Assembly: GCF_030503635.1 (NCBI RefSeq)
Contig: NZ_CP129965.1
Location: 1,860,001 to 1,924,000 of the forward strand
DNA length: 64,000 bases
Direction: 5' to 3'
From: Corynebacterium sp. P3-F1
GTDB taxonomy: Bacteria; Actinomycetota; Actinomycetes; Mycobacteriales; Mycobacteriaceae
Positions 26,104 through 35,512 of the stretch are shown here, piece by piece (the stretch's first letter is position 1; each line of letters starts with the position of its first letter). A program made the position numbers and the translations under genes. Below the pieces are notes generated by a model. That model searched no databases, was not told the DNA's origin, and was given only the letters and a program-made list of their open reading frames with translations.

Positions 26104-27363
26104 ATGCGTAGTGTCGACGACCACCTCGCCCTGATTCTCGATGCGACGATGAGGCCCGAGCCGATTCGCATCGGCATCACCGACGCGCTCGGCCTCATGT
26201 GCGCAGAAGAGGTGCAGGCGAATGCGCCGCTGCCCGGATTCTCCCAGGCGGCAGTCGACGGTTACGCAGTCCGTGCTGTCGACGTCGGTGGCGGCAAGAG
26301 CCTCGGCCAGCGCGAGGACGCGCCGGTGCACGACGCATCGCTTCCAGTGGTGGGTGAAGTTGCCGCGGGGTCGCAGAAACCGCTGCGGCTTCAGCCGCGT
26401 CAGGCGGTACGCGTCGCCACTGGTGCACCCCTGCCCACACTCGCCGATGCGGTGCTCCCCCTCGAATGGTCCGACCGCGGACGGAAGCGAGTTACCCCGC
26501 ACCGCCCGGTCCGCTCGGGAGACTTCATCCGGCGTGAGGGGGACGATATTCAGCCGGGCGACATTGCGGTACGTTCCGGGGCAGTTTTGGGTCCCGCCCA
26601 GATCGGCCTGCTCGCCGCCACCGGCCGCGGCAAGGTGCTGGTCTATCCGCGGCCGCGCGTGACCGTGATGTCCTACGGTCTCGAGCTCGTCGACATCGAC
26701 CGCAAACCCGGTCTGGGGCAGGTTTTCGACGTCAGCTCCTACGCTGTAGCATCCGCTGCGAAAGATGCCGGCGCAGAAGTCAACCGGGTGGGCATCATCA
26801 ATGCGGAGCCCCGCCGTCTGAAGGAACAATTGGCTGTCCAGGCCCAGAAGAGCGAGTTTCTGATCGTAACTGGTGCTGTCGGCGGATCCAGCGCAACACC
26901 GATCCAGAATGCGTTGGGGGAACTGGGGGACATCGACACCACGCGCGTGGCCATGCATCCGGGTTCCGCGCAGGGCTTCGGCCTGATAGGGCAGGACCGC
27001 ATCCCGGTGTTTCTGCTGCCGTCGAACCCCGTCAGCGCGCTCGTGGTGTTCGAAGCCCTAATCCGCCCCGCCATTCGCACCTCGCTGGGGAAACGTGTTC
27101 CCACCCGCCGCGCGGTGAAGGCGCGGTCGCTTGGCCCGCTCGAGTCGATTCCGGGACGCATCGGGTTCATCCGTGCCCGGCTCATGCGCGACGCCGAAAC
27201 GCACGACTATCTTGTCGATGGAATCGGGGGATTGTCCGGCAGACCGGCGCACCTACTGGCGGGGCTCGCGGAAGCGAACGCGATTATCCGCATCCCGGCC
27301 GACGTGACTGAAGTGCGCCCCGGTGACATCGTGGATGTTCTTTTTCTCCAGCAGCGAGCCTAG
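26104..27363 (+). CDS. glp: Glp, gephyrin-like MoeA homologue (divisome factor)
   Basis: 419 residues with the MoeA/gephyrin E-domain layout: FSQAAVDGYAVRA near residue 45, VATGAPLPTLADAVLPLEW, GAVLGPAQIGLLAATGRGKV, the central MoCF-like domain (SYGLELVDIDRKPG; TGAVGGSSATPIQN) and C-terminal domain IV. It lies between galU and the rimJ-like gene, upstream of glpR. In C. glutamicum the protein at this position (Glp) binds FtsZ and the membrane receptor GlpR in the early divisome instead of, or beside, serving molybdenum cofactor synthesis. That role is transferred by context; the sequence alone would say MoeA. Confidence 0.85.
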   Translation: MRSVDDHLALILDATMRPEPIRIGITDALGLMCAEEVQANAPLPGFSQAAVDGYAVRAVDVGGGKSLGQREDAPVHDASLPVVGEVAAGSQKPLRLQPRQAVRVATGAPLPTLADAVLPLEWSDRGRKRVTPHRPVRSGDFIRREGDDIQPGDIAVRSGAVLGPAQIGLLAATGRGKVLVYPRPRVTVMSYGLELVDIDRKPGLGQVFDVSSYAVASAAKDAGAEVNRVGIINAEPRRLKEQLAVQAQKSEFLIVTGAVGGSSATPIQNALGELGDIDTTRVAMHPGSAQGFGLIGQDRIPVFLLPSNPVSALVVFEALIRPAIRTSLGKRVPTRRAVKARSLGPLESIPGRIGFIRARLMRDAETHDYLVDGIGGLSGRPAHLLAGLAEANAIIRIPADVTEVRPGDIVDVLFLQQRA

Positions 27364-27365
27364 GC

Positions 27366-28019
27366 ATGTTCAATTTCTTCGGCCGGGCTAGCCACCCCGG
27401 CTGGCCCGAACACACCCCGACAGTGCACATCCCAGGGAACTCCACGATGCGGCTGCGGCCGTTGACCTCGGGCGACGGCCGAGACTGGGCCCGCATGCGC
27501 ATTCACGACGAATCGTTTCTCCGGCCGGTGGAACCCACCGTTCCCGGTAGGTGGGAGGAGGCGCATTCGCCCGCGGCATGGCGGGCGAACTGGAGCAATC
27601 TGCGCCGCTTTGCAAACGACGGGATCATCGTGCCCCTCGCCATCGAGCTCGATGGGCGCTTCGTCGGCCAAGTCACTTTGGGGAATATTCAGCACGGGGC
27701 AATCGGGGAGTGCTGGATCGGGTATTGGGTGTACTCCCGCTACGCAGGCCGCGGCATTGCCACCGTCGCGTGCGCGCTCGGCGTCGACCACGCCTTCGCC
27801 AGGATCGGCCTGCACCGCGTCACTGCCACTTTTCTGCCCGAGAATCCGGCGTCGGGAAAAGTGTTGGCCAAAGCGGGCTTCCGGCCGGAGGGGTACCTCC
27901 GCGAAAATCTGCATATCGACGGAGCATGGCGCGACCACCACTTTGTCGCCCAGAATATTGATGACCTGCCGGGTTCCGCTGTGGAGCGTCTCGCGGCGCG
28001 GGGAAAACTCTGGATCTAG
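27366..28019 (+). CDS. GNAT-family N-acetyltransferase (RimJ/RimL-like)
   Basis: 217 residues, starting 2 bp after glp. The GNAT core shows MRLRPLTSGDGRDWARMR, GQVTLGNIQHG, the acetyl-CoA loop region YAGRGIATVACALGVDHAF (about residues 130-148) and LHRVTATFLPENPASGKVLAKAGF with FRPEGYLRENLHIDG, the RimJ/RimL pattern. It probably acetylates a protein N-terminus or an amino group on a small molecule. It is always between glp and glpR in this group, so a link to cell-envelope growth is possible but unproven. Confidence 0.9.
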   Translation: MFNFFGRASHPGWPEHTPTVHIPGNSTMRLRPLTSGDGRDWARMRIHDESFLRPVEPTVPGRWEEAHSPAAWRANWSNLRRFANDGIIVPLAIELDGRFVGQVTLGNIQHGAIGECWIGYWVYSRYAGRGIATVACALGVDHAFARIGLHRVTATFLPENPASGKVLAKAGFRPEGYLRENLHIDGAWRDHHFVAQNIDDLPGSAVERLAARGKLWI

Positions 28020-28132
28020 AAACACTGCTTCAAAAACAGAGTTGATTTCACGGCGTGGGTCCTCCATCAGCCACGATGCCGTCGTTATCCTCAGCCAGGA
28101 ATACGTGCCCGAAAGCAGAAAGGCCACCTTAC

Positions 28133-29155
28133 ATGTCCGGCAGCCTCAGCCTGATCATCGTTCTCATTGTCGTAGTGTGGGCGATCGTTCTCGCGCCAAT
28201 GGTGTTTGGGGACTCCAAACCGATCCGGCGTTCCGGCGAAGGCTACGACGAGACGCGTGTGCTGCACCAGGGCACCACTCCGCTCCAGGCGCGTCGCCGT
28301 CCGAAGGTGACTAAAGCGGATATCCACAGCTTCGACGAAGAGAACGATTACGAGGTTCTCGATCCAGTCGCGGATGAAGAAGAGGTGCTTATCGACGACG
28401 CTTCCTCCGGCTCCACTTCCCTGAAGAAGCTCTTCGCCCGCAAAGACGCCGTCGACGGCGAAATCGTGGAGGAAGCCTCTGATTCCGCTGCAGAAGCCGA
28501 CTCCGAGGTCACAGCAGAGCAGGTCGATGAAGCTGGGGGGGTCGACGAAGCGGGGACTGTCGACGAAAAAGAGCCGGGCGAGTACGAGCTCGATGACTCT
28601 TTCCTTTCTCCGGAGGACTACGGCTACTCGACCGTCGCAAAGCTCGAAGAATCGCCTAAGGTTGCGCAGGCCACCGTGGACGAGGACGAAGCGGCACCGA
28701 AGGAGCCGACGGAAGACGAGCTGGCCTTTGCCCGTGCGCGTCGTGGCCGCGGGGGCTGGGACCCGGAGACCGCCAAGCGTGTCCGTGAGGACCGCTTCCG
28801 CCGCCGGCAGCGCACCCTGCTCGGGCTCGTGGTCGTCTTTGGTGTTGCTTTCGTGTTCGCAATCGTCTCCGGAGGTTGGGCGTGGCTCGCTCCGGCTGCG
28901 GCGGCAGGCCTTCTCGTGTGGTACCTGACGGCGTTGCGCACGACGGTGAAGAAGGAGCGCGCGCTTCACGAACGCCGCGTGCGCCAGTTGCGTCGTGCGC
29001 GCCTTGGTGTCATTTCAGCTGCTGAAGATGCTCCGGTGCCCGCGCACATGCGTCGCCCGGGAGCTGTCATTGTGGAAGTGGACGACGAGAGCGCGGATTT
29101 CGCCAACCTGCCCACCTACCGCCAGGAAACCGAACCGATCCGAGAAATCGCTTAG
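28133..29155 (+). CDS. glpR: GlpR, membrane receptor of Glp (SepX family)
   Basis: 340 residues from the ATG at 28133; an upstream in-frame ATG lacks a ribosome site and would spoil the N-terminal helix. The protein opens with a transmembrane helix (LSLIIVLIVVVWAIVLAPMVFG), then a long acidic linker (DEEEVLIDD, repeated EEA/DEAGG), the conserved patch EDELAFARARRGRGGWDPETA, two more hydrophobic helices (LLGLVVVFGVAFVFAIVSG; WLAPAAAAGLLVWYL) and a cytoplasmic tail. This is the architecture of the actinobacterial SepX/GlpR divisome protein. The dispersed word occurs at 28387. Confidence 0.85.
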   Translation: MSGSLSLIIVLIVVVWAIVLAPMVFGDSKPIRRSGEGYDETRVLHQGTTPLQARRRPKVTKADIHSFDEENDYEVLDPVADEEEVLIDDASSGSTSLKKLFARKDAVDGEIVEEASDSAAEADSEVTAEQVDEAGGVDEAGTVDEKEPGEYELDDSFLSPEDYGYSTVAKLEESPKVAQATVDEDEAAPKEPTEDELAFARARRGRGGWDPETAKRVREDRFRRRQRTLLGLVVVFGVAFVFAIVSGGWAWLAPAAAAGLLVWYLTALRTTVKKERALHERRVRQLRRARLGVISAAEDAPVPAHMRRPGAVIVEVDDESADFANLPTYRQETEPIREIA

Positions 29156-29201
29156 TTTTTTCGCCAATACGAGGTCGTTATACCCGGTAATATCGCCGGG
29201 T

Positions 29202-29717
29202 ATGACGACCTCCTTTTCCACTCAGGTGAACACCAACCCCGGCAAATCGGCTCAGCTCTGGGAGAAGTTCAGCGACACGAAACTCAAACGCCTCCTTTTC
29301 TCCGCGTTCTATTCGGTGAAGGCCCCCTACTTCCGCACGGTGATGCCCCGCATCCAGGTCGCTGAACCGGGTCGCTGCGTCGTCCGCCTCGGGAAGTGGT
29401 GGGGCGTGCAGAACCACATCGGCACATTCCACGTCATCGCCGGACTCAACGGCGCTGAAGCAGCCATGGGGCTGCTGTGCGAGGTGACGGTGCCGGACAC
29501 CCACCGTTGGATCCCGCGCGGCATGCGCGCTGACTACCCTGCGAAGTCCACGGGTGGGCTCACCATCACCGCGACCGCTGACTTCCCCGAATTTGAGACG
29601 ATCACGCGTGAGACCGGTGGCCAGCTCGTCACCATCAACTGCGAGATTGTCGACGATGCGGGCGTGGAGCCGATCACCGCGGAGATCGATGTCTGGGTCA
29701 CCGCTAAGAAGAAATAA
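29202..29717 (+). CDS. DUF4442 hotdog-fold protein (thioesterase-like)
   Basis: 171 residues. DTKLKRLLFSAFYSVKAPYF followed by RCVVRLGKWWGVQNHIGTFHVIAGLNGAEAAMG is the DUF4442 pattern: the HIGTFHVIAGLNGAEA segment corresponds to the central hotdog helix with the N-H-x-G-T motif of acyl-CoA thioesterases. Substrate not known. Its 3' end overlaps the convergent Tag-like gene by 14 bp. A start upstream of this ATG would run through glpR. Confidence 0.82.
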   Translation: MTTSFSTQVNTNPGKSAQLWEKFSDTKLKRLLFSAFYSVKAPYFRTVMPRIQVAEPGRCVVRLGKWWGVQNHIGTFHVIAGLNGAEAAMGLLCEVTVPDTHRWIPRGMRADYPAKSTGGLTITATADFPEFETITRETGGQLVTINCEIVDDAGVEPITAEIDVWVTAKKK

Positions 29718-30144
29718 GCATCTCGATCATTCCGTCCATCGTCTTTGGCCCGATGTAGACGAAACCCAACGGCCGCAGGTAAGCGGTGAGCGATAGGCCG
29801 TCTCTGAGATTATCCGTTTCGAGGAACCAGTTGATCAGTTCCGAGAGAGACTGGTTATAGTGCTCCCGCATGGCGATCGTGGCTTGGGCGTTTGTCACCA
29901 CAGCGTTGATTTTGCGCCGGTTACGGATGATGTCGGGGTTGTCCATGAGGTACTCGATATCCTCGTCGTCGAATTCAGCGACGATGTCCGGATCGAAATC
30001 GCAGAAAACTTCCCTCAAGGCGTCGCGCTTCTTCTCGATCAGGCTCCAGGACAAGCCGGGGAGAAAGACTTCGAGGCTAAGCAGTTCGAATGCGTGCGTG
30101 TCGTCGATAAGCGTTGTTGTCATACCTTCTTTGACTGCCGTCAC
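29704..30144 (-). CDS. short DNA-3-methyladenine glycosylase I (Tag)-like protein
   Basis: 146 residues from a GTG start, against about 190 for Tag. From residue 17 it follows Tag: FELLSLEVFLPGLSWSLIEKKR, then DFDPDIVAEF, NPDIIRNRRKINAVVTNAQ, and a C-terminal YLRPLGFVYIGPKTMDGMI. The first 20-30 Tag residues, with one zinc Cys, are missing, as is the C-terminal Cys/His zinc region. The usual EGFQAGLSW reads EVFLPGLSW. Removal of 3-methyladenine is therefore uncertain; it may be a diverged or non-catalytic paralogue. It carries the dispersed word at 30102. Confidence 0.72.
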   Translation of the reverse strand: MTAVKEGMTTTLIDDTHAFELLSLEVFLPGLSWSLIEKKRDALREVFCDFDPDIVAEFDDEDIEYLMDNPDIIRNRRKINAVVTNAQATIAMREHYNQSLSELINWFLETDNLRDGLSLTAYLRPLGFVYIGPKTMDGMIEMLISS

Positions 30145-30178
30145 CGCCTCAAAGGTTCCACGTTGTAGTCTTTAACTC

Positions 30179-30586
30179 ATGAATAGCCCCGCCCTCCGCG
30201 ATTTCGCCCTGCTCATGGCGCGGCTCGTACTTGGTGTCGTGTTCATAGCGCACGGTTACCAGCACTGGATCGGCAACGGAATGCGGCGCACAGCCGAGCA
30301 GTTCGCGCAGTCGGGAGTTCCGCAACCCCGTCTGTCCGCCTATCTCGCCGGTTCAGTGGAACTGGTGGGGGGTGCGATGCTGATCATCGGTTTGCTGACC
30401 ACGATTGTCGCCGGCATTCTCGCGCTGATGATGGTCGCCGCTGCATATTTCGTGCACTTAGGTGCCGGATTCTTCGCCTCCGACGGCGGAATCGAATACC
30501 CGTTGATACTAGTCGTCCTCCTTGGGCTCATCGTTGTGTTTGGTTCTGGCCGCGTTAGTTTGGACAAGGTGCTCGTCGATGGTTGA
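30179..30586 (+). CDS. DoxX-family membrane protein
   Basis: 135 residues with four hydrophobic segments. LLMARLVLGVVFIAHGYQHW is the typical DoxX first helix; SAYLAGSVELVGGAMLIIGLLTT and LILVVLLGLIVVFGSGRVSLD follow. The family is linked to quinone or thiol-redox functions in membranes, but no function can be assigned. Its last codons overlap the start of the zf-HC2 gene by 8 bp, so both are translated together. Confidence 0.85.
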   Translation: MNSPALRDFALLMARLVLGVVFIAHGYQHWIGNGMRRTAEQFAQSGVPQPRLSAYLAGSVELVGGAMLIIGLLTTIVAGILALMMVAAAYFVHLGAGFFASDGGIEYPLILVVLLGLIVVFGSGRVSLDKVLVDG

Positions 30587-31199
30587 CCATGACGATGTGC
30601 AAGCTGCGCTTTCCGCGCGGCTCGACGGTGAAGACGCGAACATCGCCGACGATGTCCTTGACGCGCATCTCGCCGAATGCGCGGAATGCCAACGATACTG
30701 GGACCAGTCCCTGCGGCTGTCCCGCTCCCTGAGCTTTGTCGACGCGGAAGGGCCAATGTCGCCTCCGGAAGATCTTTCGGACGTGATCTACGCCGGGGTG
30801 GAAACCGAATTTCGCCGGGTATCCGCGCGCCGGGTGCTCTTCATGTCTTTGTGCCGGGTGGTCTTGGTGCTCCTCGCAGTCGTCTACCTCGTGTGGGCAG
30901 GACGGCTCCTCGTTCCGGAGGTGACCGATCTCGTGCTCGGAGCCGCCTCGGTCCGGGTCGGCATCGCGGCGGCGCTGCTGTTTGTCAGCTGGAAGCCGTC
31001 CCAGATCCCGGGGGTGCTGCTCATCGTGGGGGCGATGTTCGGTTTCAGCCTCGGCTTCGCGGTGCTAGAAACCATCACTGGGGGAGCAGCCCCGTGGCCG
31101 CAACTGTTCACGCTGCTGTTCACTTGCGTCGTTCTCGTCACAATGTGGGCTGTGGACAACGGCAATCCATTGCGTGTTCTCAATGCGCGACCGATGTGA
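30579..31199 (+). CDS. zf-HC2 anti-sigma-like membrane protein
   Basis: 206 residues from the ATG at 30579 overlapping the doxX-like stop. The N-terminus is a putative zinc finger of the anti-sigma type (DDVLDAHLAECAECQRYWDQ with H-x3-C-x2-C). Five or so hydrophobic segments follow from about residue 85. Such proteins usually hold an ECF sigma factor at the membrane, but no sigma factor gene adjoins this one, so it may sense redox or metals alone. Convergent with pmt. Confidence 0.75.
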   Translation: MVDHDDVQAALSARLDGEDANIADDVLDAHLAECAECQRYWDQSLRLSRSLSFVDAEGPMSPPEDLSDVIYAGVETEFRRVSARRVLFMSLCRVVLVLLAVVYLVWAGRLLVPEVTDLVLGAASVRVGIAAALLFVSWKPSQIPGVLLIVGAMFGFSLGFAVLETITGGAAPWPQLFTLLFTCVVLVTMWAVDNGNPLRVLNARPM

Positions 31200-31201
31200 C
31201 T

Positions 31202-32758
31202 CTACTTCCAGCTCGGCAACCACATGAGCTGGTTGTAGATGTTGTCCGGAATGACGAATCCGTAGAGGATCGGCGAGAAGTAAAGGAACATTCCGATCAC
31301 CGCTGCAAGGTAGACGATCACTCCGAGCTGACCGGATGTGATGGTTCCCGCCAACCTGCTCATCCACGGCACCGGTTTGCCGCGCTTAGACAGCTCACCG
31401 AGCGCTAACGCAAGCAGCACGATGGTGAACGGCACGAGGGGAGCGGCGTAGAAGAAGTACATTTGCCTGTCAAAGGCGGCCAGCCACGGCAAGAACCCTG
31501 CCGCGAAACCGATCAGGGGCAGGATGACGCGGCGGTCCTTGCGCGAAATCCACGCCCAGATGGCCCAAAGCAGAATCGGCACCGTCAACCACCAGATCGC
31601 GGGGGTGCCGAAGAGATAGATCATCCGCCGGCACTCTTGCCCGCCTGCACACTCGATTCCGGTGGAGGAGTAGTAGAGGATCGGGCGGGAAGCGACCAGC
31701 CACGACCAGGGCTTGGAATCCCACGGGTGGGAATGGCCGGAAGAGGAGGTCAGTTCGGAGTGAAATTTGAGCACCGAGAAGTGGTAGTACAGCCAACCGG
31801 CAATGGATTCCGGGAGGTTGGCCAGGCCAGGCCAGTCGGAGTTGGCAATTGTGCCGTCGGAAAGCGAATGGCGGTACACAGCAGTCTCCGAGGCGAACCA
31901 TGCGCGCCACGACCAAACGTAGAGGATTGCAGGGATGAGCACGATCGACGCTAGCGCGGAGGGGACATCTTTCATCAGTGTTTCCCGAACAGGGTTTTTC
32001 ACCCCGTAGCGCCGCCGGAGCCACAGGTCGTAAAAGGATGAGAGCAGACCGAAAAACGCGATGTAGTACAGGCCCGACCACTTCACCGCCAACGCGCAGC
32101 CGAGCAGCACACCGGTGGCGAAACGCCACCACCGAAATCCTAGCCGGGGGTTGATTTCGCCGTCGAGGTAAGCATCGTGGAAACGCTGGTGGACCTGCCG
32201 CATGTCGCCCGCCAAGGTCCAGGCGGCCATGACAACGAACAGCAGTATGAACACATCGAGCATGCCGAATCGGCCGATTACTAGCAGCACTCCGTCGCAC
32301 AGAGCCATGACACCGGCGAAGAGAGCGATCATCCGGGATTGGGATAAACGTCGCGCGAGCAGCATCGTGAACACCACCACAGCGGAGGCGAAGAACGCGG
32401 CCATCACACGCCACCCCAGCGGCGTGTACCCGAAGACCATTTCACCGGCCGCCTCAATCCGCTTCGCCAAAGGCGGGTGGACGACAAGACCGTATCCCGG
32501 GTTCGACTCGATGCCGCCGAGGACCGGATTGAACCATGATCGCGCAATATCCCACGCCTGGGGGACGTAGTGCTTCTCGTCGAAGACGGGTGTTCCGCTC
32601 GATGTCGCGGACGTCAGGCCCACAAAGCGCGTGAACAACGCGAGGAATCCGATCGCGGCAGTCAGAACGGTGTCTTGGCGGGACCACGGGACGCTCACGG
32701 GTGCGGTCGGTTCTGGCGTGCGGGTGCGCAGGCGGGGTTGGGTCGCGGTCGAACTCAC
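31202..32758 (-). CDS. pmt: protein O-mannosyltransferase
   Basis: 518 residues from the GTG at 32758; the ORF can be extended 14 codons but that would run into the rsmI promoter. Multi-helix GT39 protein. The first loop has the catalytic Asp-Glu pair in TPVFDEKHYVPQAWDI (about residues 58-73), followed by GIESNPGYGLVVHPPLAKR. It moves mannose from polyprenyl-phosphate-mannose to Ser/Thr of secreted proteins. Rpf2 and other secreted proteins with Ala/Thr/Pro-rich stretches are known targets of corynebacterial Pmt (family knowledge). Divergent from rsmI. Confidence 0.93.
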   Translation of the reverse strand: MSSTATQPRLRTRTPEPTAPVSVPWSRQDTVLTAAIGFLALFTRFVGLTSATSSGTPVFDEKHYVPQAWDIARSWFNPVLGGIESNPGYGLVVHPPLAKRIEAAGEMVFGYTPLGWRVMAAFFASAVVVFTMLLARRLSQSRMIALFAGVMALCDGVLLVIGRFGMLDVFILLFVVMAAWTLAGDMRQVHQRFHDAYLDGEINPRLGFRWWRFATGVLLGCALAVKWSGLYYIAFFGLLSSFYDLWLRRRYGVKNPVRETLMKDVPSALASIVLIPAILYVWSWRAWFASETAVYRHSLSDGTIANSDWPGLANLPESIAGWLYYHFSVLKFHSELTSSSGHSHPWDSKPWSWLVASRPILYYSSTGIECAGGQECRRMIYLFGTPAIWWLTVPILLWAIWAWISRKDRRVILPLIGFAAGFLPWLAAFDRQMYFFYAAPLVPFTIVLLALALGELSKRGKPVPWMSRLAGTITSGQLGVIVYLAAVIGMFLYFSPILYGFVIPDNIYNQLMWLPSWK

Positions 32759-32798
32759 GGCAATGATCTTAGCGGGTGGGTGTGACAAGCTTGGGGGC

Positions 32799-33641
32799 AT
32801 GGAAACTCACTACCTGCCCACGCGCGGAATCGTGCTCGCGGCTACCCCGCTGGGCAACGTCGGGGATGCCACGGCGCGCCTCGTGCATGCGCTTGAACAT
32901 GCCGATGTCATCGCGGCGGAGGACACTCGGCGCACCCGGAACCTTGCGTCCGCTCTTGGTGTAAATATCACGGGCAAGATCGTCTCCAACTTCGACCACA
33001 ACGAGGACAAGAGGGTTGCCGAACTCATCGGCATGGCCCGCAACTCTGTGGTGCTCGTAGTCACGGATGCGGGAATGCCGCTCGTGTCCGACCCCGGGCA
33101 CTCCATCGTGACGGCCGCACATGATGAAGGCATTCCCGTCACATGTCTGCCCGGGCCATCTGCGGTGACTACAGCTCTCGCCCTGTCCGGTCTTGGTGTC
33201 GGACGTTTCATTTTTGACGGATTCGCGCCCCGGAAACCTGGCGCACGCGCCACGTGGCTGGAGTCGCTCAAGAATGAGAGGCGCGCGGTGTGCTTTTTCG
33301 AGTCCCCGCATCGTCTCGAGGCCACGCTTACCGAGGCTGCGAATGTGCTTGGGCAGCGCCAGGCGGCTGTGTGCCGCGAATTGACCAAGACCTACGAAGA
33401 AGTGAAACGCGGCACCCTCGCGGAGCTCGCCGACTGGTCCCGAGAGGGGGTCAAGGGTGAAGTCACGGTCGTGATCGACGGGGGAACGGAGTCCGCTGAA
33501 CCGGAGGATGTCCTCGCGCTTGTGCAGCAGCGCGTCGACGACGGGATGCGCCCCAAGGACGCGGTGAAAGAAGTCGCGAAAGGCGCGGGTATCAAGGCGG
33601 GCGAGCTTTACGACGCCTTCATAACTGCTCGCAGCTCCTAG
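32799..33641 (+). CDS. rsmI: 16S rRNA (cytidine-1402-2'-O)-methyltransferase
   Basis: 280 residues from the ATG at 32799 with a TTGGGGG site before it. TRGIVLAATPLGNVGDATAR is the family N-terminus, ADVIAAEDTRRTRNL and SDAGMPLVSDPG-type (here VTDAGMPLVSDPGHSIVTAA) and PGPSAVTTALALSG blocks form the tetrapyrrole-methylase-like SAM site. It modifies the ribosomal P-site nucleotide C1402 with RsmH. The gene lies between pmt and betP as in C. glutamicum. Confidence 0.95.
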   Translation: METHYLPTRGIVLAATPLGNVGDATARLVHALEHADVIAAEDTRRTRNLASALGVNITGKIVSNFDHNEDKRVAELIGMARNSVVLVVTDAGMPLVSDPGHSIVTAAHDEGIPVTCLPGPSAVTTALALSGLGVGRFIFDGFAPRKPGARATWLESLKNERRAVCFFESPHRLEATLTEAANVLGQRQAAVCRELTKTYEEVKRGTLAELADWSREGVKGEVTVVIDGGTESAEPEDVLALVQQRVDDGMRPKDAVKEVAKGAGIKAGELYDAFITARSS

Positions 33642-33700
33642 TCAGCTGGCATGCACTTGGTGTACATCTTTGTTACCGTCCGTGGGTGAAAGGAGCCTAA

Positions 33701-35494
33701 ATGAACGGTAACGATCAAGTTCGCGACCCCCATGACCCCGATGCTAGCCCGCACGCGGAGGATCCGATCAAGCACAACCGCCCAGCTACGGCGGAACTGC
33801 AGGACCTTCTGGATGCACAGAACATCGGCAGCCAACAGAAGATCTCCGATCCGGAAGACGCCCTCGAGCGCGCTTCAGAAAGTGATGACCTGAAAATCGA
33901 CTGGGCTGTTGTCGGCCCGCTCGCCGCGATCGTCATCGCTGTCGTTGTGTGGGGCCTATTCGGAACGGAAAGCTTCGGCGCCTTCTCCGACGAGGCCTTC
34001 AGCTGGGTGATTGGGAATCTCGGCTGGGCATACGTCTTCTTCGGCACGGTCTTCGTCGTGTTCATCATTGTGATGGCGGTGTCGAAGTTCGGGAAAATCC
34101 GCTTGGGCGCCTCCGACGAACAGCCGGAATTCAGCATGATCTCGTGGATCGCAATGATGTTCGCCGCCGGCATGGGCATTGGTCTGATGTTCTTCGGTGC
34201 GTCCGAGCCGCTGAACTTCTACCGTGACGGAGTGCCTGGCATGGACAGCGCGGACGCGGTGGGTACGGCAATGGCTCAGACAATGTTCCACTGGACGCTG
34301 CACCCGTGGGCGGTATACGCCATCATCGGCCTTGCCATCGCGTACTCCACGTTCCGCCTCGGCCGTATACAGTTGCTTTCAAGCGCCTTCATTCCGCTCA
34401 TCGGCGAGAAGCGAGCGGAGGGATGGCTGGGCAAGCTTATCGACGGCCTCGCCATCTTCGCCACCATCTTCGGCACCTCTTGCTCTCTGGGGCTGGGGGC
34501 CCTTCAGATTTCCACCGGGTTGGAGGCATCGGGGCTCGTCGATTCGCCGTCGACGAAGCTCACGATCGGTATCGTCGCCGTGCTGACTTTGGCGTTCCTG
34601 TTGTCCGCAATGTCGGGCGTGGGCAATGGCATTCAGTGGGTATCCAACTTCAACCTGATCATCGCTGCTGTGCTCGCGGTGTTCGTCTTCGTGTTCGGCC
34701 CGACACTGACTCAGCTGAACATGCTGCCGACCGCGATCAATTCCTACCTGGACCAGTTCTTCCTCATGGCATCCCGAACCGCGGAATCAGCTGATTCCTC
34801 CGCCGGGGAATGGCTGGGCAGCTGGACCATCTTCTACTGGGCATGGTGGATTTCCTGGTCCCCGTTTGTGGGAGCCTTCTTGGCCCGCATTTCGCGCGGC
34901 CGCACCATACGCGAGTTCTGCATCGGTGTCACTCTGGTTCCTGCTGGTCTGTCGACTGTGTGGTTCTGCATCTTCGGAGGAACCGCCATCCACCTGGAGC
35001 AGAACGGCAAGTCGATTTACGGCGATGGTGCGTCCGAGCAGCAGCTGTTCAAGCTGCTGCACACTCTGCCCGGCGGTTACGTTTTGGGAATCCTCGCTCT
35101 GATCCTGCTCGGTACCTTTTTCATCACCTCGGCTGATTCAGCATCGACGGTCATGGGGTCGCTGTCTCAGAATGGCAAGACAGACGCGAAGCCGGTGCTC
35201 ACCGGTATGTGGGGTCTAGCTACCGCGGCAGTTGGTTTGACGTTGCTCATTGCGGGTGGCGACGATGCCTTGAACTCTCTACAGAGCGTCACCATCGCGG
35301 CTGCGACTCCGTTCCTGTTCATCTTGATTCTGCTGATGTTCGCCATTGTGAAGGATGTCAGCAACGACACGATTTACCTTGACATGAAGGAGGAGCGGCG
35401 CTTTGCCCACCAGCTCGCTATTGAACGCCGCATGCACCGCGACGCAGTCGCCCGGGCCCGCAAACGGCAGCGCATGTTCGGCAATAGGCGCTAG
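33701..35494 (+). CDS. betP: BCCT-family glycine betaine transporter (BetP-like)
   Basis: 597 residues. A charged N-terminal domain of about 65 residues precedes twelve predicted helices; a basic C-terminal extension ([22 protein letters not shown]) follows. [16 protein letters not shown] contains the GMGIG signature of betaine-specific carriers, and [26 protein letters not shown] is the BCCT signature with the Trp box. Sodium-coupled uptake of betaine on osmotic upshift; both termini sense osmolarity in BetP. The rsmI-betP order supports the name, although EctP/LcoP are close relatives. GTTAC occurs in the leader, and BetP is a known MtrA target. The dispersed word occurs at 34435. Confidence 0.85.
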   Translation: MNGNDQVRDPHDPDASPHAEDPIKHNRPATAELQDLLDAQNIGSQQKISDPEDALERASESDDLKIDWAVVGPLAAIVIAVVVWGLFGTESFGAFSDEAFSWVIGNLGWAYVFFGTVFVVFIIVMAVSKFGKIRLGASDEQPEFSMISWIAMMFAAGMGIGLMFFGASEPLNFYRDGVPGMDSADAVGTAMAQTMFHWTLHPWAVYAIIGLAIAYSTFRLGRIQLLSSAFIPLIGEKRAEGWLGKLIDGLAIFATIFGTSCSLGLGALQISTGLEASGLVDSPSTKLTIGIVAVLTLAFLLSAMSGVGNGIQWVSNFNLIIAAVLAVFVFVFGPTLTQLNMLPTAINSYLDQFFLMASRTAESADSSAGEWLGSWTIFYWAWWISWSPFVGAFLARISRGRTIREFCIGVTLVPAGLSTVWFCIFGGTAIHLEQNGKSIYGDGASEQQLFKLLHTLPGGYVLGILALILLGTFFITSADSASTVMGSLSQNGKTDAKPVLTGMWGLATAAVGLTLLIAGGDDALNSLQSVTIAAATPFLFILILLMFAIVKDVSNDTIYLDMKEERRFAHQLAIERRMHRDAVARARKRQRMFGNRR

Positions 35495-35512
35495 TCACTT
35501 ATGCTGGGGCGT

